A stretch of DNA of 7,021 bases, taken from the NCBI GenBank assembly GCA_964438605.1, contig CAYTKT010000071.1:1-7021 (forward strand). Direction: 5' to 3'. Shown here piece by piece: positions 1-5,915 of the stretch. The position numbers and the translations under genes are program-made. The stretch is from Alangreenwoodia sp964438605 (GTDB lineage Bacteria; Bacillota; Clostridia; Peptostreptococcales; Anaerovoracaceae). The notes beneath the pieces are model-generated. The model was not told the DNA's origin, made no database searches, and saw only the letters and a list, made by a program, of their open reading frames with translations. Numbering within the stretch: position 1 is the stretch's first letter; the number at the start of each line of letters is the position of its first letter.

Positions 1-191
1 ATTTAAATGTCAATGTTCAAATAACCGCGTGTTCAATTTGTTATTGCAATTTGAGTACAAAATGTATTTATCAAATTAAAATATCTGTAAATAGCTTAAT
101 GTATTCCGTACTAATATTAAAATTAAGATATTTCTTAATAAAATTTATAAAAATATTGTAATTACACAGTAATTAAATGATAATAGTTTTT

Positions 192-220
192 TTGATACTA
201 TCAATATAACTTGTTATAAT
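192..220 (+). promoter_or_regulatory. Near-consensus sigma-A promoter with nested palindromes
   Basis: TTGATA at 192-197 and TATAAT at 215-220 are separated by exactly 17 bases, matching a strong housekeeping promoter reading rightward. The -35 lies in a perfect palindrome, TTGATA-C-TATCAA (192-204). A second palindrome, ATAAC-TT-GTTAT (206-217), overlaps the -10. Two dyads over the core elements are what one expects of an operator for a small dimeric repressor. A weaker alternative pair (TTGTAA 156-161, GATAAT 179-184, spacer 17) lies just upstream. In AT-rich DNA such matches arise by chance more easily, and no intact gene follows closely. Confidence 0.5.
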
Positions 221-296
221 CGCAAATATTTTTTAAAAACCGTATCGCATAAAATATGTGTAGGGAAATAAGCCAAAAGACAAGAAAAAAGGACGT

Positions 297-335
297 ATGA
301 TATGTTAGCATTTAATATGGTATGTTAGTATTTAA
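297..335 (+). repeat. Tandem 19-bp direct repeat, period 20
   Basis: Positions 297-315 and 317-335 are the same 19-base sequence with two differences; both contain TATGTTAG and ATTTAA. A purine-rich AAAAAAGGA precedes the first copy and could serve as a ribosome binding site. Only very short frames start here (for example ATG 302 with 8 codons before TAG at 326-328). The repeat may be an operator, a leader peptide relic or a slippage product. Confidence 0.5.
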
Positions 336-484
336 ATAGAAATATAAAATTACTAAAACAAAGAAAAGATGTTCTCTATGTATAAAGGATATACTACAAT
401 TCTGCGAAAAAGATGTGGTCAAATTTAGAGAGTATCAGCGCAGGTTTTCAGGAGGCCCCGATCAATAGAGCAGATTTGATTTAA

Positions 485-945
485 AAGGTAGGAGACGTGT
501 TTTTAAAGGTCAGCTGCGATTTCACAGGAGAAATCTTTGAAGAAAATTGCCCGGATGATCTGTGAAAGTACGTTCAGGGAAAAAGAATGGGGGATCGTAT
601 GGAGAGATACGAAAACAACGCTTGGTTTTCTGGGAGAATTTTCGTATCAGAAAAGGCGGGATAAAAACGAGGCGGCTTGGAAACGTATCTGCCATTTAGA
701 CTGTGATCTTGGGACGCGAGATATTTTCCTTTCGTCCGATCAAAGCGACAGAAAAGGAGTATATGTCCGATGGAAAGACTATGATAGGATCCAGATGTCC
801 CTGCTGGCAGAAAGGCGCAAAATATGAGATATACGTGAAAGATGGAGCGATCTGTAAAGGGAAAGGCAGTCTTTCCAAGGAATTCTCACAGTTCATTTCT
901 CTGCAAAATCTTGACGCTGTTTTTTTTCGTCCGGCGATGACATGA
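485..945 (+). other. Probable gene remnant, frames interrupted
   Basis: Three short coding-like stretches succeed one another in different frames. The first (485-553) reads GDVFLKVSCDFTGEIFEE before a stop. The second (about 581-661) contains MERYENNAWFSG and also ends in a stop. The third (763-945) starts MSDGKTMIGSRCPCW, ends LDAVFFRPAMT, and has AAGGAG only three bases before its ATG, which is too close for good initiation. Codon choice in each piece resembles the real genes nearby. The simplest reading is a frameshifted ancestral gene; the alternative is non-coding DNA with chance frames. I could not recognise the family. Confidence 0.3.
537..827 (+). CDS. Hypothetical small ORF, probably part of a decayed gene
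   Basis: A 96-codon frame opens with TTG at 537, preceded by AGGAG (526-530) at a good 6-base spacing. The product is basic and rich in Arg, Lys and Trp, with no domain I recognise and no membrane or signal segment. The ribosome binding site is its only strong support. Overlapping frames look equally coding-like: codons 485-553 upstream in another frame, and 763-945 downstream. This suggests that no single frame is the original one. I do not assign a function. Confidence 0.2.
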   Translation: MKKIARMICESTFREKEWGIVWRDTKTTLGFLGEFSYQKRRDKNEAAWKRICHLDCDLGTRDIFLSSDQSDRKGVYVRWKDYDRIQMSLLAERRKI

Positions 946-965
946 GCCTGCAAAACGGATATAAT
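937..965 (+). promoter_or_regulatory. Promoter of the AAA-ATPase-like gene
   Basis: ATGACA (937-942, one mismatch to TTGACA) and a perfect TATAAT (960-965) are 17 bases apart. Transcription would start near 972 and give a leader of about 100 bases before the ATG at 1074. No other good promoter is seen close to this gene. Confidence 0.6.
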
Positions 966-1073
966 AAAGCTGAAATCAGAATGGAAAGAAAGGAAAAACT
1001 GTGGGATAAATTAGTGCCGCCAGCGTAAACTGACGTAACGGTGAACACGAGGGATGCGGAAAGGAGTTTTTTT

Positions 1074-2801
1074 ATGGTAAAGGAATACAGACCGCTGCCG
1101 ATCGGCACAGAGGATTTTAAGGAAATCATAGAAGAAGGGTTTTATTATGTGGATAAGACCTTGTTGATCAAAGATCTTCTCGACAATTTATCGAAAGTTA
1201 CGCTCTTCACGCGTCCGCGACGGTTTGGAAAGACTTTGAACATAAGTATGCTGAAATATTTCTTTGAGGATACGGGGGACGAAACATTAAATGCAGAAAA
1301 CCACACGATTTTTAACGGTCTGGAAATCATGGACGCCGGAGAAAAATATACGAGCCAGATGCAGCAGTATCCAGTGATTTCGTTGACATTGAAATCGGCC
1401 AAGCAGGATACATTTGAACTGGCGATGGATCGTCTGCGTGAGACAATCGCCGCTGAATATGCACGACATGAGGATGTTGTCTATCCTGCGTTGAAAAATG
1501 AAGCAGATAAAATAAAATTCATGAATATTCGTTCCAGGAAAGGAGAATTGAGTGACTATTACACGGCTTTGGCATTTCTATCTCAATGTCTGTACGAGGT
1601 TTATAAGAAAAAGGCAATTATCCTGATCGACGAATACGACGTACCACTGGGAAATTCCTATTTTCGTGGATTTTATCCTGAGATGATCGACTTCATCCGT
1701 TCGCTGTTTGAATCAGCACTGAAAACAAATCCAAATCTTCAATTTGCTGTTGTGACCGGTTGTCTGCGCATCAGTCGGGAGAGTATTTTCACTGGTTTGA
1801 ACAATTTGCGGATCGTTTCCATTCTTGACGAAACGTATGGAGAATATTTTGGCTTCACACCAAAAGAAGTGGAAACGATGGCGGCGTATTATGAGGTATC
1901 CGAGAGGATGGATGATATTCGCACATGGTATGACGGCTATTTGTTTGGAAATTCCGAGGTGTATAATCCCTGGAGCGTCATCAACTTCATGACAGACTTG
2001 CGTGCAAATAAAAATGCTTTTGCCAGGCCTTACTGGGCGAACACGAGCGGAAACAGTATTGTGCGCGATCTGATTCGCAAAGCAGACAATGCAGCACGGG
2101 CGGAACTGGAAATCTTAATGGCCGGTGGGACGATCCGAAAACCGGTTCATGAGGACATCACTTACGAAGACATTCAGAGCAGTCAGGACAATCTGTGGAA
2201 TTTTCTGTTTTTTACCGGATATTTGAAGAAAGTGTCGGAAGAATTTGAGAAGCGGAAAAGGTATCTGATTTTAACGATCCCAAACGATGAAGTACTGAGT
2301 ATTTACGAAGATAAGATTCAAGAATGGTTTGAGGAAGCGATACAGACGCGGGATTTAAGCGCCTTGTACCGTGCGCTGTTTGACGGGGATGCGCCGGCCT
2401 TTCAGGAGCAGCTGGCCGAACTGCTTCGTTCGTCGGTCAGCTATATGGACAGCGCCGAGGCGTTTTATCACGGGTTTTTGATGGGCGTCTTTCAGAATTT
2501 AGGCGGAAGTTATCTGATCAAATCGAACCGGGAAGCCGGAAACGGGCGGTATGACATCTGTATCTATAATCTGGATGCTGTCAGTCCGGCGGCAGTCATC
2601 GAGCTGAAAAAAGCGGAGAAGGCGCGGCAGATGGAGCAGGCGGCGGAGAAGGCTTTAGAGCAGATTGCGGCATTCGGTTACGATGCTCCGCTGGCGGAAG
2701 AAGGATATGAAGAATGCTGGCACGTAGGCATCGGATTTTTCCGCAAGCAGTGCCGGGTGAAAATGGAGAAGGCAAAGATCGATACGGAAAGCGCAGGATA
2801 G
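1074..2801 (+). CDS. AAA-ATPase-like protein with C-terminal PD-(D/E)XK nuclease-like domain
   Basis: The 575-aa product belongs to the large clostridial and Bacteroidetes family that joins an AAA-ATPase-like domain (AAA-ATPase_like, PF09820 type) to a PD-(D/E)XK domain (PDDEXK_9/DUF1703 type). The start is ATG 1074, not GTG 1041, because AAGGAG (1061-1066) lies 7 bases before it and MVKEYRPLPIGTEDF is the usual family N-terminus. Visible motifs are a Walker A variant RPRRFGKT (47-54), Walker B IILIDEYD (182-189), a sensor-like VVTG (226-229), the linker motif TWYDGY (284-289), and a C-terminal nuclease core with GRYD (491-494) followed by IELKK (509-513). The Asp and the Glu-x-Lys expected of the nuclease fold are therefore present. 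Length is normal for the family and no frameshift is seen. It is monocistronic, with promoter 937-965 and terminator 2817-2860. Cellular role is unknown; the family is often multicopy, and defence or mobile-element roles are speculation. Confidence 0.9.
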   Translation: MVKEYRPLPIGTEDFKEIIEEGFYYVDKTLLIKDLLDNLSKVTLFTRPRRFGKTLNISMLKYFFEDTGDETLNAENHTIFNGLEIMDAGEKYTSQMQQYPVISLTLKSAKQDTFELAMDRLRETIAAEYARHEDVVYPALKNEADKIKFMNIRSRKGELSDYYTALAFLSQCLYEVYKKKAIILIDEYDVPLGNSYFRGFYPEMIDFIRSLFESALKTNPNLQFAVVTGCLRISRESIFTGLNNLRIVSILDETYGEYFGFTPKEVETMAAYYEVSERMDDIRTWYDGYLFGNSEVYNPWSVINFMTDLRANKNAFARPYWANTSGNSIVRDLIRKADNAARAELEILMAGGTIRKPVHEDITYEDIQSSQDNLWNFLFFTGYLKKVSEEFEKRKRYLILTIPNDEVLSIYEDKIQEWFEEAIQTRDLSALYRALFDGDAPAFQEQLAELLRSSVSYMDSAEAFYHGFLMGVFQNLGGSYLIKSNREAGNGRYDICIYNLDAVSPAAVIELKKAEKARQMEQAAEKALEQIAAFGYDAPLAEEGYEECWHVGIGFFRKQCRVKMEKAKIDTESAG

Positions 2802-2816
2802 GCGAGAGCGTAACAT

Positions 2817-2860
2817 AAAGTGTGTAAGCTACCGATAGTAACCTACGCACTTTCTTTTTT
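2817..2860 (+). terminator. Rho-independent terminator after the AAA-ATPase-like gene
   Basis: AAAGTGTGTA (2817-2826) pairs with TACGCACTTT (2844-2853), including one G-U pair, and a short inner TAC/GTA pairing lies in the loop. The stem is followed by CTTTTTT (2854-2860). It sits 15 bases after the TAG of the preceding gene. Confidence 0.8.
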
Positions 2861-2879
2861 AATCAGGCATGGGAAAGGT

Positions 2880-3035
2880 AGGAAGAAGCGGGAAAAGATT
2901 TTATCGATGATTTTAGCACCGTGTGTGATGCTTGTGTTAACGTCGATGATAGCAGATGCCGAAAAATCGGGCGCCAGCTATGTCGATATGCGGGGAAACC
3001 GGGCGGAATCGGCTGTCAGCCGATGGACGGCGTAA
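2880..3035 (+). pseudogene. Remnant of a secretion signal peptide (surface protein fragment)
   Basis: In this frame a basic stretch RKKREK is followed by ILSMILAPCVMLVLTSMIADA and then a polar segment before a stop. This is the layout of a signal peptide: charged n-region, hydrophobic core, and an Ala-rich end that could be cleaved. It closely resembles the leaders of clostridial SLH and repeat-bearing surface proteins. No in-frame start with a good ribosome binding site precedes the basic region; the only in-frame ATG (2907) would cut off the n-region. The frame ends about 40 residues later. With the SLH-like piece at 3085-3291 it is probably the front of one broken gene. Confidence 0.35.
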
Positions 3036-3084
3036 GGTATCGTTTATGAAGTGATGAGGGGTTCCATTCGGACAGTCTGATGGC

Positions 3085-3291
3085 ATGTGCCAAAATGGCG
3101 GAACTCTTTTCAAAATTGATGTCTTTGGTAAAAGAGCCAATCTTTTTGTTTATATAGATATAGATCCAGCGGCATGGCATGTTGAATCGATCACAAAATG
3201 CGTGCAGACAGGTATTTTAAAAGACGGCTGCCACAGTCCCACTGGTTTTAGACGGCAGGTTAAAGCAGCCAAGTACAGCGGTTTGTGCTGA
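3085..3291 (+). pseudogene. Remnant resembling one S-layer homology (SLH) domain
   Basis: The stretch encoded at about 3151-3228 reads YIDIDPAAW followed by HVESITKCVQTGILKDG. It fits the SLH pattern of an Asp-rich start, a Trp at the turn, an amphipathic helix, and then a Gly-Ile/Leu-x-x-Gly turn. SLH domains bind secondary cell-wall polymers and normally occur in two or three copies; here one partial copy is left, with no start signal and an early stop. It lies in a different frame from the signal-peptide remnant upstream, so at least one frameshift or deletion separates them. The match is by eye to a short, variable domain, so confidence is limited. Confidence 0.4.
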
Positions 3292-3321
3292 TGAAAAGCT
3301 ATGCGACATGTCACATTTTTG

Positions 3322-3343
3322 ACGGGACACGCGTGTGTCCCGT
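3322..3343. repeat. Perfect 9-bp inverted repeat with GCGT loop
   Basis: ACGGGACAC (3322-3330) and GTGTCCCGT (3335-3343) form a perfect stem around GCGT. The stem is GC-rich enough to fold, but neither side carries a proper T-tract (TCCTTTG to the right; CAAAAATG reading leftward), so I do not call it a terminator. It may be a leftover terminator or a REP-like hairpin between decayed genes. Confidence 0.5.
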
Positions 3344-3383
3344 TCCTTTGATAAAATATCAGAAATGGGCAGAACTCCGATTT

Positions 3384-3440
3384 GCTCACGGGGGTGAGCG
3401 ATATATAGCATGTGACTTCCGATAAATTATCTATATATCG
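3384..3440. promoter_or_regulatory. Two overlapping dyads upstream of the WYL regulator, possible operator
   Basis: GCTCAC (3384-3389) and GTGAGC (3394-3399) form a 6-bp dyad. CGATATATAG (3399-3408) and CTATATATCG (3431-3440) form a perfect 10-bp inverted repeat with a 22-base spacer. They lie 130-190 bases before the regulator's GTG. Many YafY/DeoR-type regulators bind dyads in their own upstream region, so an autoregulatory site is possible. No well-spaced promoter was found with them. Confidence 0.35.
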
Positions 3441-3570
3441 TGGTTCAGCTTTGCAAAATGCGTGTTTTACTCATCCCTGATAATAGGAAAAGAAGATAGG
3501 AAAACGATACGGCAGATAAGCAGATAACAGGGGTTTGTCGGTCGGGGTACAGCACGAGGGGAGGATCCAA

Positions 3571-4252
3571 GTGAATAATAGTCGGTATGAGCGGTTGCTG
3601 GAAGTGTTTTTTCGCGGTCTTCGCGGGGAGGAACTTTCCGTAAAGCGGCTCGCGGAAGAGTATGAAGTTTCGGGAAAGAGCATCACCAGGACGCTCAACG
3701 ATCTGAAGGCGTTTCTCGCCGATCATCGTGAACTGTATACACGACAGGCGGGAGATATCGATCGATTATTACCGCATGGACCGGAAAAATGTAACGCGCC
3801 GTATCCGGCCGGTTTCCGTTCTTTTTGAGGATCATTACTTTTATCTGATCGCTTTTCTCGTCGGAAAGGAAATGGATACGCCTACCTATTTCCGTCTCGA
3901 CCGGATCCAGAAGATCACGGAACACCGGAAACATTTCAATCTGAACGATGTCCCGGATTTTGACGAAGGACTGCTGAGAAAAAGAAGTCTGTTCATGTGG
4001 CCGGGAAAACTGCGCACGATCCGTTTTGAATTTACGGGCCCTTCCATACAGGCGGTCCTGGATAAGATCCCGACAGCCAGAGTCATCGAGCGGCATGAAG
4101 GAAAACATCTCGTAGAGGCGGAGGTTTACGGCGACGGGATCAGAATGTGGCTCCTGAGCCAGGGCAGCTGGGTCAAGGTGATCTCTCCGGAAGAATTTGT
4201 TCAGGAGATGCGCGGCGAGGTCGAAAAAATGATGAAACATTATGAATATTAG
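3571..4252 (+). pseudogene. YafY-type HTH/WYL transcriptional regulator, broken by internal deletion and frameshift
   Basis: The gene starts at GTG 3571 with GGGGAGG (3558-3564) 6 bases before it. The first 57 codons encode a DeoR/HTH_11-type winged helix, with LAEEYEVSGKSITRTLNDLK as the helix-turn-helix. From about 3740 the homology continues in the next frame: REISIDYYRMDRK, then FEDHYFYLIAF (the WYL-domain strand carrying Phe-Tyr-Leu), YFRLDRI, and a complete WCX-like C-terminus ending EKMMKHYEY. Intact relatives are about 300 aa; here only about 225 codons remain, so the linker and the first part of the WYL domain (roughly 80-100 residues) are missing at the junction near 3733-3745. The second frame can open at GTG 3728 but has no ribosome binding site, so a separate WYL protein is unlikely. 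WYL regulators sense small ligands or nucleic-acid-derived signals; this copy is probably dead. Confidence 0.75.
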
Positions 4253-4272
4253 AAAAATGCGATAAAAGATCG

Positions 4273-4314
4273 GGCTTTCTCACACAGAGATGTGTGCGGA
4301 AGCCTTATTTTTTT
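4273..4314 (+). terminator. Strong Rho-independent terminator after the WYL pseudogene
   Basis: Positions 4273-4286 (starting GGCTTT) pair with 4291-4304 (ending AAGCC) in a 14-position stem with one mismatch and a GAGA loop. The stem is followed by TTATTTTTTT (4305-4314). On the other strand the flank is also T-rich, so it may end leftward transcripts from the promoter at 4568-4596 as well. Confidence 0.85.
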
Positions 4315-4475
4315 GTCTTTATTTTCTGAAACGCCACTTTGGGATCCGGCCCGGTCGTGTGAAAATTTTTTTGACGGACAGCCGTGCGTCTCCCCTGAAA
4401 GGATAAGATATTATCGCAGCCTGGTAAGGAAATATATGAATTTGCTGAAAGAGCAGGAAGAAAACGGGAAAGTAT

Positions 4476-4511
4476 CGTCAGAATTTTCGTAGAATACTTC
4501 ATTCTGCGAAA
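4476..4511 (+). repeat. Left inverted repeat (IRL) of a putative invertible segment
   Basis: These 36 bases match the reverse complement of 5916-5951 at 33 positions. Its core is itself a dyad: an arm TTTTCGTAGAA (4484-4494), an asymmetric 7-base spacer TACTTCA (4495-4501), and the opposite arm TTCTGCGAAA (4502-4511). Two inverted arms of about 11 bp around a 6-8 bp spacer is the usual core site of a tyrosine recombinase. The outer end carries CGTCA (4476-4480), mirrored by TGACG at the right repeat. The arm mismatch (T for C at 4490) is one of the three differences. Confidence 0.8.
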
Positions 4512-4567
4512 CGAGATTCTTCGGATTTTTGATTCTTGTTTGCCAAATGGATTCACAAAACAATAAC

Positions 4568-4596
4568 ATTTTACAGAAAATTTTAAAAATTGTCAA
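4568..4596 (-). promoter_or_regulatory. Outward-facing promoter inside the putative invertible segment
   Basis: Read on the minus strand, TTGACA (4596-4591, perfect -35) is followed after exactly 17 bases by TAAAAT (4573-4568, one mismatch to the -10 consensus). Transcription would start near 4561, about 50 bases inside the left inverted repeat, and run leftward out of the segment toward the terminator at 4273-4314, where no gene is present. After inversion the same promoter would face right, toward the RCC1-repeat gene. It is the best promoter match in this part of the window. Confidence 0.65.
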
Positions 4597-4659
4597 TTCT
4601 ATCGGACCGAAAATGAAATTTATGGGGTAATTTGGGAAGAATATCCTGAAAAGATACGA

Positions 4660-4920
4660 ATGTTTCATTCATTCGCCGTCAAAATTCACGTCAAACGAAA
4701 GCGAGGGAAAAACTTATGCCGCGAAGTAAAGAAGAAACTGGTCGGCGCAGTGAGTTTGCAAAACGATGAGGAAAAGAAACTTCTTACGTTTTCCGAAAGG
4801 AAAAATACCACCGTCTTTTTTCCTGAAAAAAATGGGATGCCCGAACGGAATCGGACCGGAAACGCCATAGAAAATCTGACGGCGCTCACAGAAAAAACAG
4901 AAAAGCGGGACACCCGGTGA
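4660..4920 (+). CDS. Small basic hypothetical ORF overlapping the recombinase start
   Basis: This 86-codon frame ends with a TGA that overlaps the recombinase GTG by four bases (GTGA, 4917-4920), an arrangement typical of translational coupling. The product is very Lys/Arg-rich in its first half (KIHVKRKRGKNLCREVKKKL) and polar throughout, with no domain I recognise. A small DNA-binding accessory or directionality factor would fit this position but nothing in the sequence shows it. ATG 4660 lacks a clear ribosome binding site. A competing start, ATG 4716 in the recombinase frame with GAGGG upstream, reads MPRSKEETGRRSEFAKR and stops. The frame may therefore be spurious, or part of a decayed recombinase N-terminus. 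Confidence 0.35.
   Translation: MFHSFAVKIHVKRKRGKNLCREVKKKLVGAVSLQNDEEKKLLTFSERKNTTVFFPEKNGMPERNRTGNAIENLTALTEKTEKRDTR
4870..4886 (+). repeat. Internal partial copy of the right-repeat outer flank
   Basis: GAAAATC then TGACGGCGCT (4870-4886) matches 5939-5956 with only one T missing, in direct orientation. The left repeat carries a related version on the minus strand (GAAAATTCTGACGAT). It could be an accessory binding site for the recombinase or a partner protein, or a trace of an earlier rearrangement. It lies inside the small ORF upstream of the recombinase. Confidence 0.4.
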
Positions 4921-5903
4921 CATTTCGTAAGGCAGCGGAGCAGTGGTTCCAAGCGGCAAAGCCGCGCATCAAAGAATCCACCGCCAATAAATACGAGAGC
5001 GTTTTGCGGCTGCATCTTTTTCCGGCGCTGGGGGACATCGCACTCCAGGAATTTTCCGACCAACTGATCGAAGAACACTGTCAAACCCTCCTTTGCTGCG
5101 GCGGAAAAAAGAAAACCGGACTCTCCGCACGGACGGTTTTGGGCGTACTGTTCGTGCTGCGCGGAGTTTTGCGTTTCGCCGTCCAAAGCGGACAGCCCGT
5201 TTCGTGTGATGCACGCTCGATTCACATCCGTTCAAAGAAAAAGGAAAAACGGATCTTAAGCCGTGGGGAACAGGAACGTCTGTGCCGTCATCTGATTTCT
5301 GACCGGAATGCCTACCATATGGGAATTCTGGTCAGTTTGTTTACCGGACTGCGCATCGGGGAAGTCTGTGCGCTGCGATGGGAGGATATTTCTCTGAGGG
5401 AAAAGACGATCCGCGTCTGCCGGACGATGCAGCGCGTGCGGGAACAGGCAGAGTCCGAAAAAAAGACAAAGATTCTCGTCAGCGCCCCAAAGAGCGCATC
5501 TTCTGTGCGGACGATTCCAATGCCGGATATTCTGGTTCGGTTGATAGAAGAATATCAGAATCATACGGGTTCCACCTCCGGCTACTTTCTGTCGCTTCCC
5601 GGAAAAAAGCATCTGGACCCGCGTACCCTGCAAAACCGGTTTCAACAAGCGCTAAAAGAGAGTGGAATCTCAAAAAGAAACTTTCACGCATTGCGCCATA
5701 CGTTTGCCACACGCTGTGTGGAACTGGGATTTGATGTGAAAAGTCTGAGTGAGATTCTGGGCCATTCGAGCGTCAATTTGACGATGAATCTTTATGTTCA
5801 TCCGACGATGGAACTGAAAAAACAGAATATGAAACGTCTTTCGGCGCTTTTCGCCGTCACGCTGTGCCGTCAGGAAGCGGAAGAACCGTTGAAATATGCA
5901 TAA
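4917..5903 (+). CDS. Tyrosine recombinase (phage integrase family), putative invertase
   Basis: The 328-aa product has a SAM-like core-binding domain (about residues 1-100: TFRKAAEQWF, STANKYESVLRLHLFPALGD) and a complete catalytic domain (about 113-310). All the family's active-site residues are visible: Arg146 in TGLRIGE, Lys192 in the beta-hairpin APKSASSVR, His257 and Arg260 in HALRHTFAT, His283 in LGHSSV, and the nucleophile Tyr293 in NLYVHPT. The enzyme should cut and rejoin DNA through a 3'-phosphotyrosine. Many integrases of conjugative elements carry an extra N-terminal arm-binding domain of about 50 aa; it is absent here, as in dedicated invertases and Xer-like enzymes. GTG 4917 is the only sensible start, has a weak ribosome binding site, and overlaps the upstream ORF. 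The gene ends 12 bases before an inverted repeat whose partner lies upstream, so it sits inside its own putative recombination sites. Confidence 0.9.
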   Translation: MTFRKAAEQWFQAAKPRIKESTANKYESVLRLHLFPALGDIALQEFSDQLIEEHCQTLLCCGGKKKTGLSARTVLGVLFVLRGVLRFAVQSGQPVSCDARSIHIRSKKKEKRILSRGEQERLCRHLISDRNAYHMGILVSLFTGLRIGEVCALRWEDISLREKTIRVCRTMQRVREQAESEKKTKILVSAPKSASSVRTIPMPDILVRLIEEYQNHTGSTSGYFLSLPGKKHLDPRTLQNRFQQALKESGISKRNFHALRHTFATRCVELGFDVKSLSEILGHSSVNLTMNLYVHPTMELKKQNMKRLSALFAVTLCRQEAEEPLKYA

Positions 5904-5915
5904 GAAGAAGTGGAT

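Larger units (their letters stand above)
1..484. other. AT-rich intergenic region without a recognisable gene
   Basis: This stretch is strongly AT-rich, far more than the rest of the window, and no reading frame of useful length with a ribosome binding site begins in it. It contains a near-consensus promoter (192-220), a 19-bp tandem direct repeat (297-335), a 12-base copy of the recombinase-site arm (399-410), and a strong Shine-Dalgarno-like AGGAGG at 450-455. That AGGAGG is followed only by an ATC-led frame of seven codons, so it looks like an orphan ribosome binding site. The composition could reflect a transferred or decayed segment or simply a long regulatory region. Confidence 0.6.

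Noticed and set aside
3322..3343. GC-rich hairpin as a Rho-independent terminator
   Set aside because: There is no T-run after the stem on either strand and no intact gene ends near it.
3291..3425. 44-codon ORF with ATG at 3291 containing CHIFDGTRVCPV
   Set aside because: It spans the hairpins at 3322-3343 and 3384-3408, has no ribosome binding site and no recognisable family.
3695..4240. Minus-strand frame of 181 codons opposite the WYL half
   Set aside because: The sense strand encodes clear WYL-domain sequence; the antisense frame has no family features.
4292..4492. Plus-strand 66-codon frame after the WYL terminator
   Set aside because: Its start lies in the terminator stem and its end in the left inverted repeat; there is no ribosome binding site and no known family.
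4305..4556. Minus-strand 83-codon frame just downstream of the outward promoter
   Set aside because: It would start at GTG about five bases after the transcription start with no ribosome binding site, and would end at the terminator; no domain is visible.
4686..5225. Minus-strand frame of 179 codons opposite the recombinase start
   Set aside because: It runs antisense to a recombinase with all catalytic residues, with low-complexity Phe/Ser runs typical of a shadow frame.
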